Positions 56,507 to 64,000 of a stretch of 64,000 nucleotides of DNA are shown here, in pieces. The DNA comes from Blautia sp. SC05B48. Lineage in GTDB: Bacteria; Bacillota; Clostridia; Lachnospirales; Lachnospiraceae. A model generated the notes under the pieces. It worked only from the letters and a program-made list of their open reading frames with translations, did not search any database and was not told the DNA's origin. The position numbers were made by a program, and so were the translations under genes. The stretch's first letter is position 1, and each line of letters opens with the position of its first letter. The stretch covers positions 2,867,501-2,931,500 of the forward strand of contig NZ_CP040518.1 in the NCBI RefSeq assembly GCF_005848555.1, read 5' to 3'.

Positions 56507-57742
56507 ATGGGCAAATTAGGGAAAGAAACAAAGAATCTACTGTTGGCAATCACCGTCATCTGCCTTATTTCATTTCTACTTGCCGCAGGACTTTCGTTTT
56601 TACTTGCAAAGGACTTCCAACATGAGATGTTGCTCCATGACTATGGTGTTTCCGGCTACCAGCTGAACCATGAGGATAAATTGCAGATTTCAGCTTTTAC
56701 TGCTCACCCCAACGAAAGCGATATAGAACGAGGCAAAGAAGCGCTGGCCTCTATTGGATACAGTGAAGCAACATCTATGCAGCTATTGCCCACTGTTCGG
56801 GAATATCGCAATCAGACGATGCTGTATCTATTCTTGCTGCTGTTGTTTCTGTTCGGTATGGTATATCTGGTTCTGCTGTTTTATCTGCGACGCCAGCATA
56901 GAGCTATTGATGATGCAGGAAGTAAGATTCGAGAATTTTTGGATGGCAATTCTATGTCCAGAATTGAATGTTCCCAAACCGGTGATTGGTATAGCCTTTT
57001 CCATGATGTCAATGAAATGGCGACTATTCTCTCCGCCCATGCAGAGAGCCAGAAGCAGACAAAGGAGTTCTTACAGGACATCATTTCGGATGTATCACAT
57101 CAGATTAAAACGCCGCTATCTGCTTTGAAAATGTACCATGAAATCATAAGCAGTCATAAAGGAGAAGCCGAAACGGTGGCGAACTTTTCGGAAAAATCTC
57201 AACGAGAGATTAAGCGAATGGAGAACGTTATTTATACACTGCTCAAACTGGCGCGCCTGGATGCGGGAATTATACAGATGGAAAAAGCAGAAGAAAATGT
57301 TTCCGCTCTCATGCAAGATGTTTTGGAACGATTTGAAACATGGGCAGAACAGGATCACAAAGAGATCACCCTTTCGGGTAAGGATGATATTTCTCTTAAT
57401 TGCGATGCACTATGGATGTCGGAGGCGATTGGAAATATCGTCAAAAATGCTTTGGAACACACACAACCGGGCGGTCACATTTCGGTGCAATGGACACAAT
57501 CACCCCTGTTGACTCAGATCGTCATTACAGACGATGGCAAAGGTATCCACCAAGAGGACTTATACAACATTTTCAAACGCTTTTACCGCAGCCGCTTTTC
57601 GTCAGATGTGCATGGGATAGGATTGGGCTTACCGCTGGCTAAATCTATTGTGGAGGCACATGGGGGAACTATTTCTGTAACCAGCACACTCGATGTTGGA
57701 ACTACCTTCACATTGAACTTTTTCAGCCTTACAAATGAGTAA
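56507..57742 (+). CDS. Sensor histidine kinase
   Basis: This is a 411-residue kinase with two membrane helices (about 12-33 and 103-126) enclosing a short sensor. His198 lies in VSHQIKTPLSALK. The N box is GNIVKNALEHT and the G box is GIGLGLPLAKSI. The small extracellular part and the adjacent ABC genes fit the class that monitors peptide-antibiotic exporters; this is inferred from context. Confidence 0.92.
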   Translation: MGKLGKETKNLLLAITVICLISFLLAAGLSFLLAKDFQHEMLLHDYGVSGYQLNHEDKLQISAFTAHPNESDIERGKEALASIGYSEATSMQLLPTVREYRNQTMLYLFLLLLFLFGMVYLVLLFYLRRQHRAIDDAGSKIREFLDGNSMSRIECSQTGDWYSLFHDVNEMATILSAHAESQKQTKEFLQDIISDVSHQIKTPLSALKMYHEIISSHKGEAETVANFSEKSQREIKRMENVIYTLLKLARLDAGIIQMEKAEENVSALMQDVLERFETWAEQDHKEITLSGKDDISLNCDALWMSEAIGNIVKNALEHTQPGGHISVQWTQSPLLTQIVITDDGKGIHQEDLYNIFKRFYRSRFSSDVHGIGLGLPLAKSIVEAHGGTISVTSTLDVGTTFTLNFFSLTNE

Positions 57743-57804
57743 GATGCAGGTCACTTGGAAGTAAGCCGAAGGGGGTATGATGTGACCATAAGGAGGTACT
57801 GCGT

Positions 57805-58488
57805 ATGAATATTCTTGAAGTACAGGACTTGTGCAAAACCTATGGAAAAGGTGAAGCAGCGGTTCAAGCGTTGCGTCATGCAACATTTTCGGTTCGCAAA
57901 GGTGAATTTATTGCCATTATTGGTGAATCCGGCTCCGGCAAAAGTACGTTGCTGAATGTTGTGGGTGCTCTGGACAAAGCCACTTCCGGCAAGGTCTGGA
58001 TCGACGGTCAGGATATTTTCTCAATGCCGGAGAAAAAACTGACCGTGTTCCGGCGGCAACACATCGGTTTTATCTTTCAGTCATTTAATCTGATCCCGGA
58101 ACTGAATGTAGAACAGAACATCACTTTTCCGTTGCTGCTTGACTACAAGCGGCCAGACCAGAGGTTTGTCAACGAGCTGCTGAATGTTTTGGGACTGACC
58201 GAACGCCGTCATCATCTTCCCAGTCAGCTCTCCGGTGGCCAGCAACAGCGTGTCGCTATCGGAAGGGCTTTGGTTACACGACCTGCACTGATTTTGGCGG
58301 ACGAGCCGACCGGCAATCTGGACAGTAAAAATAGTCAGGAAGTCTTGGCTCTCCTGCAAACCATGTCGGCCAAGTACCAGCAAACCATTTTGATGATTAC
58401 CCACAACAAAAATCATGCAAGTGCGGCAGACCGCATTTTCAATATGTCTGATGGTGTGCTGAAGGAGTTGGGGGTGAGCCGGAAATGA
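57805..58488 (+). CDS. ABC transporter ATP-binding protein
   Basis: This is a 227-residue ATPase with [35 protein letters not shown] and [12 protein letters not shown]. It starts at ATG 57805, behind AAGGAGG, and its stop overlaps the permease start as ATGA. MacB/LolD class, serving the large permease that follows. Confidence 0.94.
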   Translation: MNILEVQDLCKTYGKGEAAVQALRHATFSVRKGEFIAIIGESGSGKSTLLNVVGALDKATSGKVWIDGQDIFSMPEKKLTVFRRQHIGFIFQSFNLIPELNVEQNITFPLLLDYKRPDQRFVNELLNVLGLTERRHHLPSQLSGGQQQRVAIGRALVTRPALILADEPTGNLDSKNSQEVLALLQTMSAKYQQTILMITHNKNHASAADRIFNMSDGVLKELGVSRK

Positions 58489-60818
58489 AACACTACCTCG
58501 ACTTGGTTTCTATCTCCAACAAGGTTCACCGCAGGCAAAGCCGCATGACACGCATTTGCATTGTGCTGGCGGTTTTCCTGGTTGCAGTCATGTTTGGACT
58601 GGCCGATATGTATTTGAAAAGCATGACGGATGAAACCCGGCATCAAACTGGAGATTGGCATTGTAAAATCACAGCTATTGACGAAAAAACATCCGAATAT
58701 ATTGCTGCCCGCCCTGAAATAGACTTGTCTGGCTGGCAAGGCAACATTCCCGCAGAAATCGGCTGCACAGTGGCAGACCAGCCCGTTTCTGTTGCAGGGA
58801 TGGACGAGACAATATTTTCTGAAATTTATTTAGGTTCTGTCCTTTCAGGTGAGTTCCCTGAGATAGCTGGACAGGTAGCTGTTTCATCTACATTAGCACA
58901 AACAGCAGGAATTTCGTTGGGAGATACTCTTACTTTGAACTCTCCTGATGGGAGTACAATGCAACTGGCGATTACGGGAATTATGGATGATGATGCCGCC
59001 AATATGATCTCGGGAAGTGCCAGTGCAGTCCTTTTGACACCTGAAGGGCTGTCAAGCATTCAAACTGCGGATCTAAGCGGCAACTGGCAGTATGTCGTTC
59101 GGTTCTCACTGCTCACTAATGTTGGTTCCAGCATTGCTGATATTCAGCAGCAAAACGGCATATCTGATGCACAAATCACCCAAAATGAAGAACTGCTCAG
59201 TATGCTCGGGCAGCTGCCGGGTTCCAATATGTCGCAGATATACACAATGGCATTTCTGCTTTCTTTGGTGGTAATGGGAACTTGTGTTATGATGATTTCC
59301 AGTAGTTTGAATAGTAATGTCAGCCAGCGCATGGAGTTTTTCGGTTTACTGCGCTGTTTGGGAGCCACTCGTCGCCAAGTATTGCGCTTTGTGCGCCGTG
59401 AGGCTTTACAGTGGTGCATTACCGCCATACCCATTGGTATCGGGTTAAGTATCGTGGTGGTTTGGGGACTGTGTGCAGTCATGCGGCAGCTCAGCACTGT
59501 ATGGTTTGGTTATATGCCTATCTTTGGCATTAGCTGGCTAAGCATTGGTGTGAGCATTGTATTGGGACTTATTACCGTTCTATTGGCGGCTCGGACCCCC
59601 GCAAAAATGGCAGCAAAGGTTTCACCATTGGAGGCTGTCACAGGCAATACACAGCAGGAATCCTCGTTCCGCCATGCGGCAAACACTCGGCGGTGGCATG
59701 TAGAGGTAGCACTTGGTATCCATCATGCCAAGGCCAAACGGCGCAGCTATATTCTCATGACAGGTGCATTTGCAATCTGCATCACCTTGTTTTTAGGGTT
59801 CTGTACGCTGGTTCCCTTTATGGAAAACGCATTTATGCCGAAAGAATGGTCGCCCGAGCTTTCCATTGTCAGTGACACAAATACTTGTTCCATTCCGGCG
59901 GATCGAAGGGATGCCGTAGTACAAAATTCCGCTGTTAGTCGAGTGTTTGGCAGAATGTTTGCTTATGATGTTCCTGCCCAAATTAGCGGCGCAATCCATA
60001 ACAGCAATCTAATCTCCTATGAAGAAAATCAGTTCCGCTGGGCGCAAGATCAACTAATTGCAGGTTCTATAGATACTGTAACGAACACGCCAGGACAGGT
60101 CTTGTTTGTGGCAAACACAGGAACAGAAGTGCAGGTGGGAGATACCATTACACTGACAATAAACGGGAAGGATCAAACAGTTACGGTAGGGGGTGTTTTG
60201 TCTGACAGCCTATTGGCTCGTGCAGAGGGAACGGAAACACTGATCTGCTCCGAGGAAACTTTTTCGCAGCTGACGGGTGAGACTGGGTATACTATCCTAG
60301 ATGTCCAGTTCCGCTTTGGTTCTGATGAAGAAGATGTTGCCGAGGTTGAAGCATTGTTCGGTGAAGGAGTCACTTTCACTGATGTCTTAATCCAAGCACA
60401 GCAACAACGTGGCCTTTATTATGCTTTTGCAACATTGGTATATGGTTTCCTGTCAATCATTGTAGCCATTACGATTTTCCATATTATGAATACCATCAGC
60501 ATGGGAGTTTCCGCCCGAACTCGCCAATATGGAGTAATGCGTGCCATTGGCATGAGTAATCAACAGCTTACACGCATGATTTCTGCGGAAGCTGCCTCGT
60601 ATGCCATAAGTGGTGTCATATTGGGATGTATTTTCGGATTGCTGTTTCATTGGTTCCTGTACTCCAGCCTTATCACTCGCACATTCGGAAATCCCTGGAG
60701 TGTTCCGTGGCTGGAATTGTGCTTGATCATAGGCGTGATTCTCGCAACCACGGCGCTGGCTGTACGAGGCCCAGCAAGAAGATTACACGCTATGTCGATT
60801 CTGGAGCTGATGAAGTAG
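58485..60818 (+). CDS. FtsX/MacB-type ABC permease, long form
   Basis: This is a 777-residue permease with an N-terminal helix (ICIVLAVFLVAVMFGLADM), a large extracellular region, a first three-helix block around the MEFFGLLRCLGATRRQ loop, a second extracellular domain, and a last three-helix block with the RQYGVMRAIGMSNQQ loop. It ends LELMK, like many family members. One large permease plus one ATPase distinguishes it from the IME cassette with two smaller permeases. Confidence 0.9.
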   Translation: MKHYLDLVSISNKVHRRQSRMTRICIVLAVFLVAVMFGLADMYLKSMTDETRHQTGDWHCKITAIDEKTSEYIAARPEIDLSGWQGNIPAEIGCTVADQPVSVAGMDETIFSEIYLGSVLSGEFPEIAGQVAVSSTLAQTAGISLGDTLTLNSPDGSTMQLAITGIMDDDAANMISGSASAVLLTPEGLSSIQTADLSGNWQYVVRFSLLTNVGSSIADIQQQNGISDAQITQNEELLSMLGQLPGSNMSQIYTMAFLLSLVVMGTCVMMISSSLNSNVSQRMEFFGLLRCLGATRRQVLRFVRREALQWCITAIPIGIGLSIVVVWGLCAVMRQLSTVWFGYMPIFGISWLSIGVSIVLGLITVLLAARTPAKMAAKVSPLEAVTGNTQQESSFRHAANTRRWHVEVALGIHHAKAKRRSYILMTGAFAICITLFLGFCTLVPFMENAFMPKEWSPELSIVSDTNTCSIPADRRDAVVQNSAVSRVFGRMFAYDVPAQISGAIHNSNLISYEENQFRWAQDQLIAGSIDTVTNTPGQVLFVANTGTEVQVGDTITLTINGKDQTVTVGGVLSDSLLARAEGTETLICSEETFSQLTGETGYTILDVQFRFGSDEEDVAEVEALFGEGVTFTDVLIQAQQQRGLYYAFATLVYGFLSIIVAITIFHIMNTISMGVSARTRQYGVMRAIGMSNQQLTRMISAEAASYAISGVILGCIFGLLFHWFLYSSLITRTFGNPWSVPWLELCLIIGVILATTALAVRGPARRLHAMSILELMK

Positions 60819-60937
60819 TCACTTTGCTTGAAACAACCGGAACTTATAGTGACACAATTACACTTCCTGATGGCGGAAATTATGTCGGCATTGAGTGTGA
60901 GGAATTTACTGGAAACATTGAATTGAATATTGAATAA
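60819..60937 (+). pseudogene. C-terminal fragment of an unknown protein
   Basis: Directly after the permease stop, in another frame, the DNA reads LLETTGTYSDTITLPDGGNY, then VGIECEEFTGNIELNIE and stop. It looks like the end of a secreted beta-rich protein, has no start of its own, and is followed by non-coding DNA. It is probably the scar of a deletion or insertion that joined the ABC cassette to this site. Confidence 0.45.
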
Positions 60938-61039
60938 TCTTTAGCTGTGTGATGGTAAAAGAAAAATGTCACAGTACGGCAGATTTGTTTTAGTTAAAAG
61001 TTTATGCATAAAAAATAAAGTAGGTGATTACATGGGAAA

Positions 61040-61459
61040 ATGTTAATACTGACATTTGAAGATAGTGAGGAAGAAATCCTGAATCATATAATATCCTGTG
61101 TCAATACGGGAGCAAGAGCATTTCAAGTAATTGAAAATGCAAAAACAAATTTGAGTTATGGAGATATTGTTATTTTGTTGGATAAAAGAGAATTATTTCG
61201 AAAGCAGGAAAAAATAGATTTATCTTTTATAGAGTTTGAAATTTTGCATTTATTAATGCGAAGTCCTGGAAGAGTGTTTAGTAAAGAACAAATATATGAT
61301 ATAATCTGGAATGAACCCTATTCGGGTGATTACAATGTTGTTATGCGACATATCTGCAACATTAGAGAAAAGATAGAAGATGATCCTGGACATCCGGTAT
61401 ATATACAAACGGTGCGCGGTGTAGGATATCGGTTTAACGGAAATTTAGGCAGCGAGTGA
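61040..61459 (+). CDS. Orphan winged-helix protein, paralogue of 29779-30216
   Basis: This is a 139-residue protein. The first half (MLILTFEDSEEEILN) is receiver-like in place but lacks phosphorylation residues. The second half is a full OmpR-type winged helix (FIEFEILHLL, GRVFSKEQIYDIIW, VRGVGYRFN). It matches the 29.8-kb copy over its whole length. The start is ATG 61040. The ATG at 61032, better placed after TAGGTGA, leads to a stop after four codons, so one base may have been lost from an A-run. A terminator follows. Confidence 0.8.
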   Translation: MLILTFEDSEEEILNHIISCVNTGARAFQVIENAKTNLSYGDIVILLDKRELFRKQEKIDLSFIEFEILHLLMRSPGRVFSKEQIYDIIWNEPYSGDYNVVMRHICNIREKIEDDPGHPVYIQTVRGVGYRFNGNLGSE

Positions 61460-61478
61460 AATCGCTGCCTATTATTAT
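61447..61478 (+). terminator. Terminator of the orphan winged-helix gene
   Basis: AGGCAGCGA (61447-61455) pairs perfectly with TCGCTGCCT (61462-61470). The 6-nt loop contains the stop codon region. An ATTATTATT tail follows. Confidence 0.65.
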
Positions 61479-61504
61479 TGGTTTTACAAAGAAGGAAGTT
61501 TGTT

Positions 61505-61850
61505 ATGAGAAGATCTTTGTATTTCAGGAGCATCCTGTTTGAGATATTTGGACAGGTTTTGATGTATCAATTCCAACTCTTTTATTTCTTGCTTAAAAGA
61601 AACGTATTGAGTATTTAGTGATAGTAAACAGATTTGCGTTATTATCAGGGATTGTAGGGAGATTCCGAAGAGCTTTTGTTCAGATGATGAAACAATAGGA
61701 TTGGTACAGGAAATATATGGAACAAAAGTTAATAAAGGGATTTGTTGCGTTTTCTGCTATAATAATCTGCCAGCAAAGAATGTGTTGTCTGAATATGTTT
61801 GTGATTATAAGAAACGAGCAGGGTTATTTCAAAGATCAGCAGATTTAGAG
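61505..61850 (+). other. Gene-poor stretch with possible decayed coding sequence
   Basis: ATG 61505, behind GAAGGAAG, opens a 37-codon frame (MRRSLYFRSILFEIF) ending at 61618. In a neighbouring frame an open stretch without a start follows to about 61850. It reads coding-like: IGLVQEIYGTKVNKG, LPAKNVLSEYVCDY, KKRAGLFQRSADLE. Together they could be one frameshifted gene. I do not recognise a family, and chance is possible. Confidence 0.3.
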
Positions 61851-61946
61851 TAGTTCTTTTTTTCTGAGAGAAAATTAAAAATCGTTTTTGGTTCTTCTGG
61901 AGAGTGATTATAGCGTTTGGGAAACATCCGGAGAAACCATTACCTC

Positions 61947-61999
61947 AGGGTGTCGTAAAGTTCTTTATCAAAGAAGCTTTGAGATGCCCTTTCTTTTTT
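61947..61999 (+). terminator. Terminator upstream of the PBP gene
   Basis: A long imperfect hairpin runs from AGGGTGTC and AAAGTTCTTT to AAAGAAGCTTT and GATGCCCT (61947-61990), followed by TTCTTTTTT. It insulates the PBP promoter from upstream transcription. Confidence 0.6.
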
Positions 62000-62045
62000 A
62001 TCCAAATCTTTTCTTTTGTTTACATATATAAACCTAAGAAAAAGC

Positions 62046-62078
62046 TTGACGTTTAAATATTACAAGTGTAATATTTAA
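62046..62078 (+). promoter_or_regulatory. PBP promoter with BlaI/MecI-type operator
   Basis: TTGACG (62046-62051), a 17-nt spacer and TAATAT (62069-62074) make a near-consensus promoter. Spacer and -10 box are covered by a perfect palindrome, 62053-62078, with 12-bp arms and the core TACA-AG-TGTA. This fits the TACA-N2-TGTA box bound by BlaI/MecI repressors. A bound repressor would block RNA polymerase directly. Confidence 0.8.
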
Positions 62079-62109
62079 GAAAATATGAAAAAAGGAGAAA
62101 TAAAACTAT

Positions 62110-64000
62110 ATGAGAAAAAAGAAAAGAAAAAAACACACGAAGATTATCACAAAAATAGTTTTATTTAGCGGTATATTGATTGGTGGTGAAATCGGTATTG
62201 TAACAATAATGAATTGTAATGTTCCTGAAAAAAGACTAATGGAATATATGAAATATATTGAAAAAGGGGAATATGAGCAAATGTATGCCATGCTGGATCA
62301 GAAAAAAAGCAGCATGAACAGTAAGGAAGAATTTATAGAACGAAATTCTAAAATATATGAAGGCATTGAGATGTCTGATCTGTCCATAACTGATATTACA
62401 GTAAAAAGACAAGAAAACGGAAATGCGGCGGTTTCCTATACAACAAATATGCAGACTGCTGCAGGAAATGTAGAATTTACCAACGATGCGGTATTTTCAC
62501 ATGATTGGACAGGATATCATTTAATCTGGCAGGATCAGTTGATTTTTCCAGAGTTATCTGCAACGGATAAAGTTCAGGTAACGTCAGAAGAGGCAAAGAG
62601 AGGAGATATTTTAGACAGAAATGGTCGTCAGTTGGCTGGAGAGGGAACTGCATCTTCGGTAGGAATTGTTCCGGGCAGGATGGAGAACAGAGAAGATACA
62701 ATAAAAAAACTGGCAGAGTATCTTGGAATTGGAGCAGACGAAATTGAGGATAAGTTAAAAGCCGATTGGGTAAAAGCAGATTCTTTTGTACCAGTAGCAA
62801 CAATTCCTAAAATACAAGAGGTCGATCTTCTGACAGTGAATCCGGATGAAACTGTTCTGGAAGAAAAAGAAAAGCAGGACACATTATTGAAGATTCCAGG
62901 TATTATGTTATCTGATGTAAAAGTACGAACTTATTATCTAAAAGAAGCTGCCTCTCATCTGGTAGGGTATGTACAGGCGGTTACAGCCGAGGATTTGCAG
63001 GAACATAAAGGGGAAGGGTATCGTACAAACAGTGTGATTGGAAAGACGGGACTGGAAACGCTTTATGAAAAAGAACTAAAAGGGACAGATGGGTGTGAGA
63101 TCTGTATTGTAGATGCAAATGGAAATAAAAAAAGTGTTATTGCATATGAGCCTAAAAAAGATGGAGAAGATATCCATACTACGATTGATGGCGATCTTCA
63201 AAGTACTCTTTATGAACAATTTAAAGAAGACAGAGGATGTTCTGTAGCCTTGAATCCTTATACAGGGGAAGTACTGGCGTTGGTAAGTACGCCATCTTAT
63301 GATAATAATGATTTTGTACGTGGAATGGACAACAGCCAGTGGAGTGCATTAAATGAAAATGAAGACAGGCCTTTATACAACCGCTTTCGCCAGACATGGT
63401 GTCCTGGCTCAACTTTTAAATCTGTAATTGCTGCAATTGGATTAAAAGTGGGGGCATTTACTGCAAATGACGATTTTGGAAATGAGGGTCTGGCGTGGCA
63501 GAAAGATTCCTCGTGGGGAGATTATACAGTGACTACACTTCATGATTATGCACCTGTGATCTTGAAAAATGCGCTTATTTATTCAGATAATATTTATTTT
63601 GCAAAAGCAGCATTAAAAATTGGTGCGGATCAACTGATGCAGTCTCTAAATCAAATAGGATTTAATCAGGAACTTCCATTTGATATTAAAATGTCAGAGT
63701 CCCAATATTCTAATACGGACAAGACAGAAACAGAAATCCAGCTTGCTGACAGTGGGTATGGACAGGGACAGATTCTGGTAAATCCTTTGCATCTTGCAAG
63801 CATTTATACGGCTTTTCTAAATGATGGAAATATGATAAAGCCATATCTTCACGCGGATGGTGGAAGCACTTCCGGTGAAATCTGGATAAAAGATGCTTTT
63901 TCACCACAAATTGTTTCGGAGGTTATGGAGGGGTTAGAGGGTGTAGTGAATAACCCGGAAGGAACTGGTTATGGAGCATGCCGGGAAGACATTAGATTAG
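62110..64000 (+). CDS. MecA-like penicillin-binding protein (3' end beyond window)
   Basis: This is a class B transpeptidase resembling PBP2a, open from ATG 62110 to the last base (630 codons visible). The ribosome site is AAAGGAG. A basic N-terminus and one membrane helix (about 13-32) are followed by an NTF2-like MecA_N domain (about 40-150), a dimerisation domain (RGDILDRNGRQLA; VIGKTGLETLYEKEL), and the transpeptidase domain. The catalytic serine is Ser434 in GSTFK. The second motif is Ser492-Asp-Asn494. The KTG motif lies beyond the window. The BlaI/MecI-type operator in front suggests induction by beta-lactams. No blaI or blaR1 gene is seen in the window. Confidence 0.9.
   Translation, partial: MRKKKRKKHTKIITKIVLFSGILIGGEIGIVTIMNCNVPEKRLMEYMKYIEKGEYEQMYAMLDQKKSSMNSKEEFIERNSKIYEGIEMSDLSITDITVKRQENGNAAVSYTTNMQTAAGNVEFTNDAVFSHDWTGYHLIWQDQLIFPELSATDKVQVTSEEAKRGDILDRNGRQLAGEGTASSVGIVPGRMENREDTIKKLAEYLGIGADEIEDKLKADWVKADSFVPVATIPKIQEVDLLTVNPDETVLEEKEKQDTLLKIPGIMLSDVKVRTYYLKEAASHLVGYVQAVTAEDLQEHKGEGYRTNSVIGKTGLETLYEKELKGTDGCEICIVDANGNKKSVIAYEPKKDGEDIHTTIDGDLQSTLYEQFKEDRGCSVALNPYTGEVLALVSTPSYDNNDFVRGMDNSQWSALNENEDRPLYNRFRQTWCPGSTFKSVIAAIGLKVGAFTANDDFGNEGLAWQKDSSWGDYTVTTLHDYAPVILKNALIYSDNIYFAKAALKIGADQLMQSLNQIGFNQELPFDIKMSESQYSNTDKTETEIQLADSGYGQGQILVNPLHLASIYTAFLNDGNMIKPYLHADGGSTSGEIWIKDAFSPQIVSEVMEGLEGVVNNPEGTGYGACREDIRL

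Noticed and set aside
1-64000. A dedicated anti-phage defence island or CRISPR locus
   Set aside because: No Cas, restriction, retron or abortive-infection gene was recognised; only the ArdC-type protein and toxin-antitoxin pairs relate to defence.

Overview
The window looks like part of a gut Clostridia (probably Lachnospiraceae) genome. The DNA is A+T-rich, genes follow AGGAGG-type ribosome sites and often start with TTG or GTG, and the backbone is a Tn1549/CTn-like integrative conjugative element (ICE). No rRNA, tRNA or CRISPR array was seen, and neither end of the outer ICE is recognisable in the window.

Layout. Positions 1-16.3 kb hold the conjugation module: PrgI (cut by the window edge), VirB4 ATPase, a three-domain cell-wall hydrolase, DUF4315 and DUF4366 proteins, topoisomerase III, and a 2244-residue thioester/Cna-B surface protein. 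Next come an XRE regulator and a type I toxin with a convergent antisense RNA (16.4-17.2 kb). A giant methylase/SNF2-helicase gene starts at 17,278. Inside it, in another frame and with its own Shine-Dalgarno, lies a complete TnpV-family gene.

The helicase gene is cut at 23,296 by a nested element of about 14.0 kb and resumes at 37,297. The left host part ends at a GA dinucleotide and the right host part starts after a GA. Joining the flanks at that GA restores one 2594-codon reading frame, so the element's ends can be placed almost to the base. It is an integrative mobilizable element (IME). Its cargo is a two-component system and an ABC exporter with a lipoprotein (23.6-30.2 kb). Its backbone is a RelE-type toxin-antitoxin pair, a sigma-like regulator, a small HTH protein, DUF3847, a MobA/MobL relaxase with an oriT-like region, and a large serine recombinase at the right end. 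The recombinase is split by an apparent -1 frameshift.

After the helicase remainder the ICE continues with an 1786-residue ArdC/YodL/nucleotidyltransferase polyvalent protein, a TTRAP protein, a decayed YodL/DUF4316 gene and the ICE relaxase (to 46.5 kb). A more GC-rich cargo block follows (46.9-54.8 kb): an AraC regulator opposite an operon of ECF S component, EcfT, double EcfA, two IrtAB/YbtPQ-like ABC half transporters and a DtxR-family metal regulator. This is best read as a metallophore/iron acquisition cassette. Then come XRE and HTH genes, a second two-component/FtsX-ABC cassette (55.8-60.8 kb), a gene fragment, and a second copy of an orphan winged-helix gene also found at the end of the IME cassette. 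The window ends inside a MecA-like penicillin-binding protein whose promoter is overlapped by a perfect BlaI/MecI-type operator.

How the parts work together: the outer ICE supplies transfer functions that the nested mobilizable element could borrow. Both carry envelope-stress or nutrient cargo (two sensor/exporter cassettes, a beta-lactam-inducible-type PBP, an iron cassette). Function statements are inferred from sequence motifs read by eye; no database search was run.
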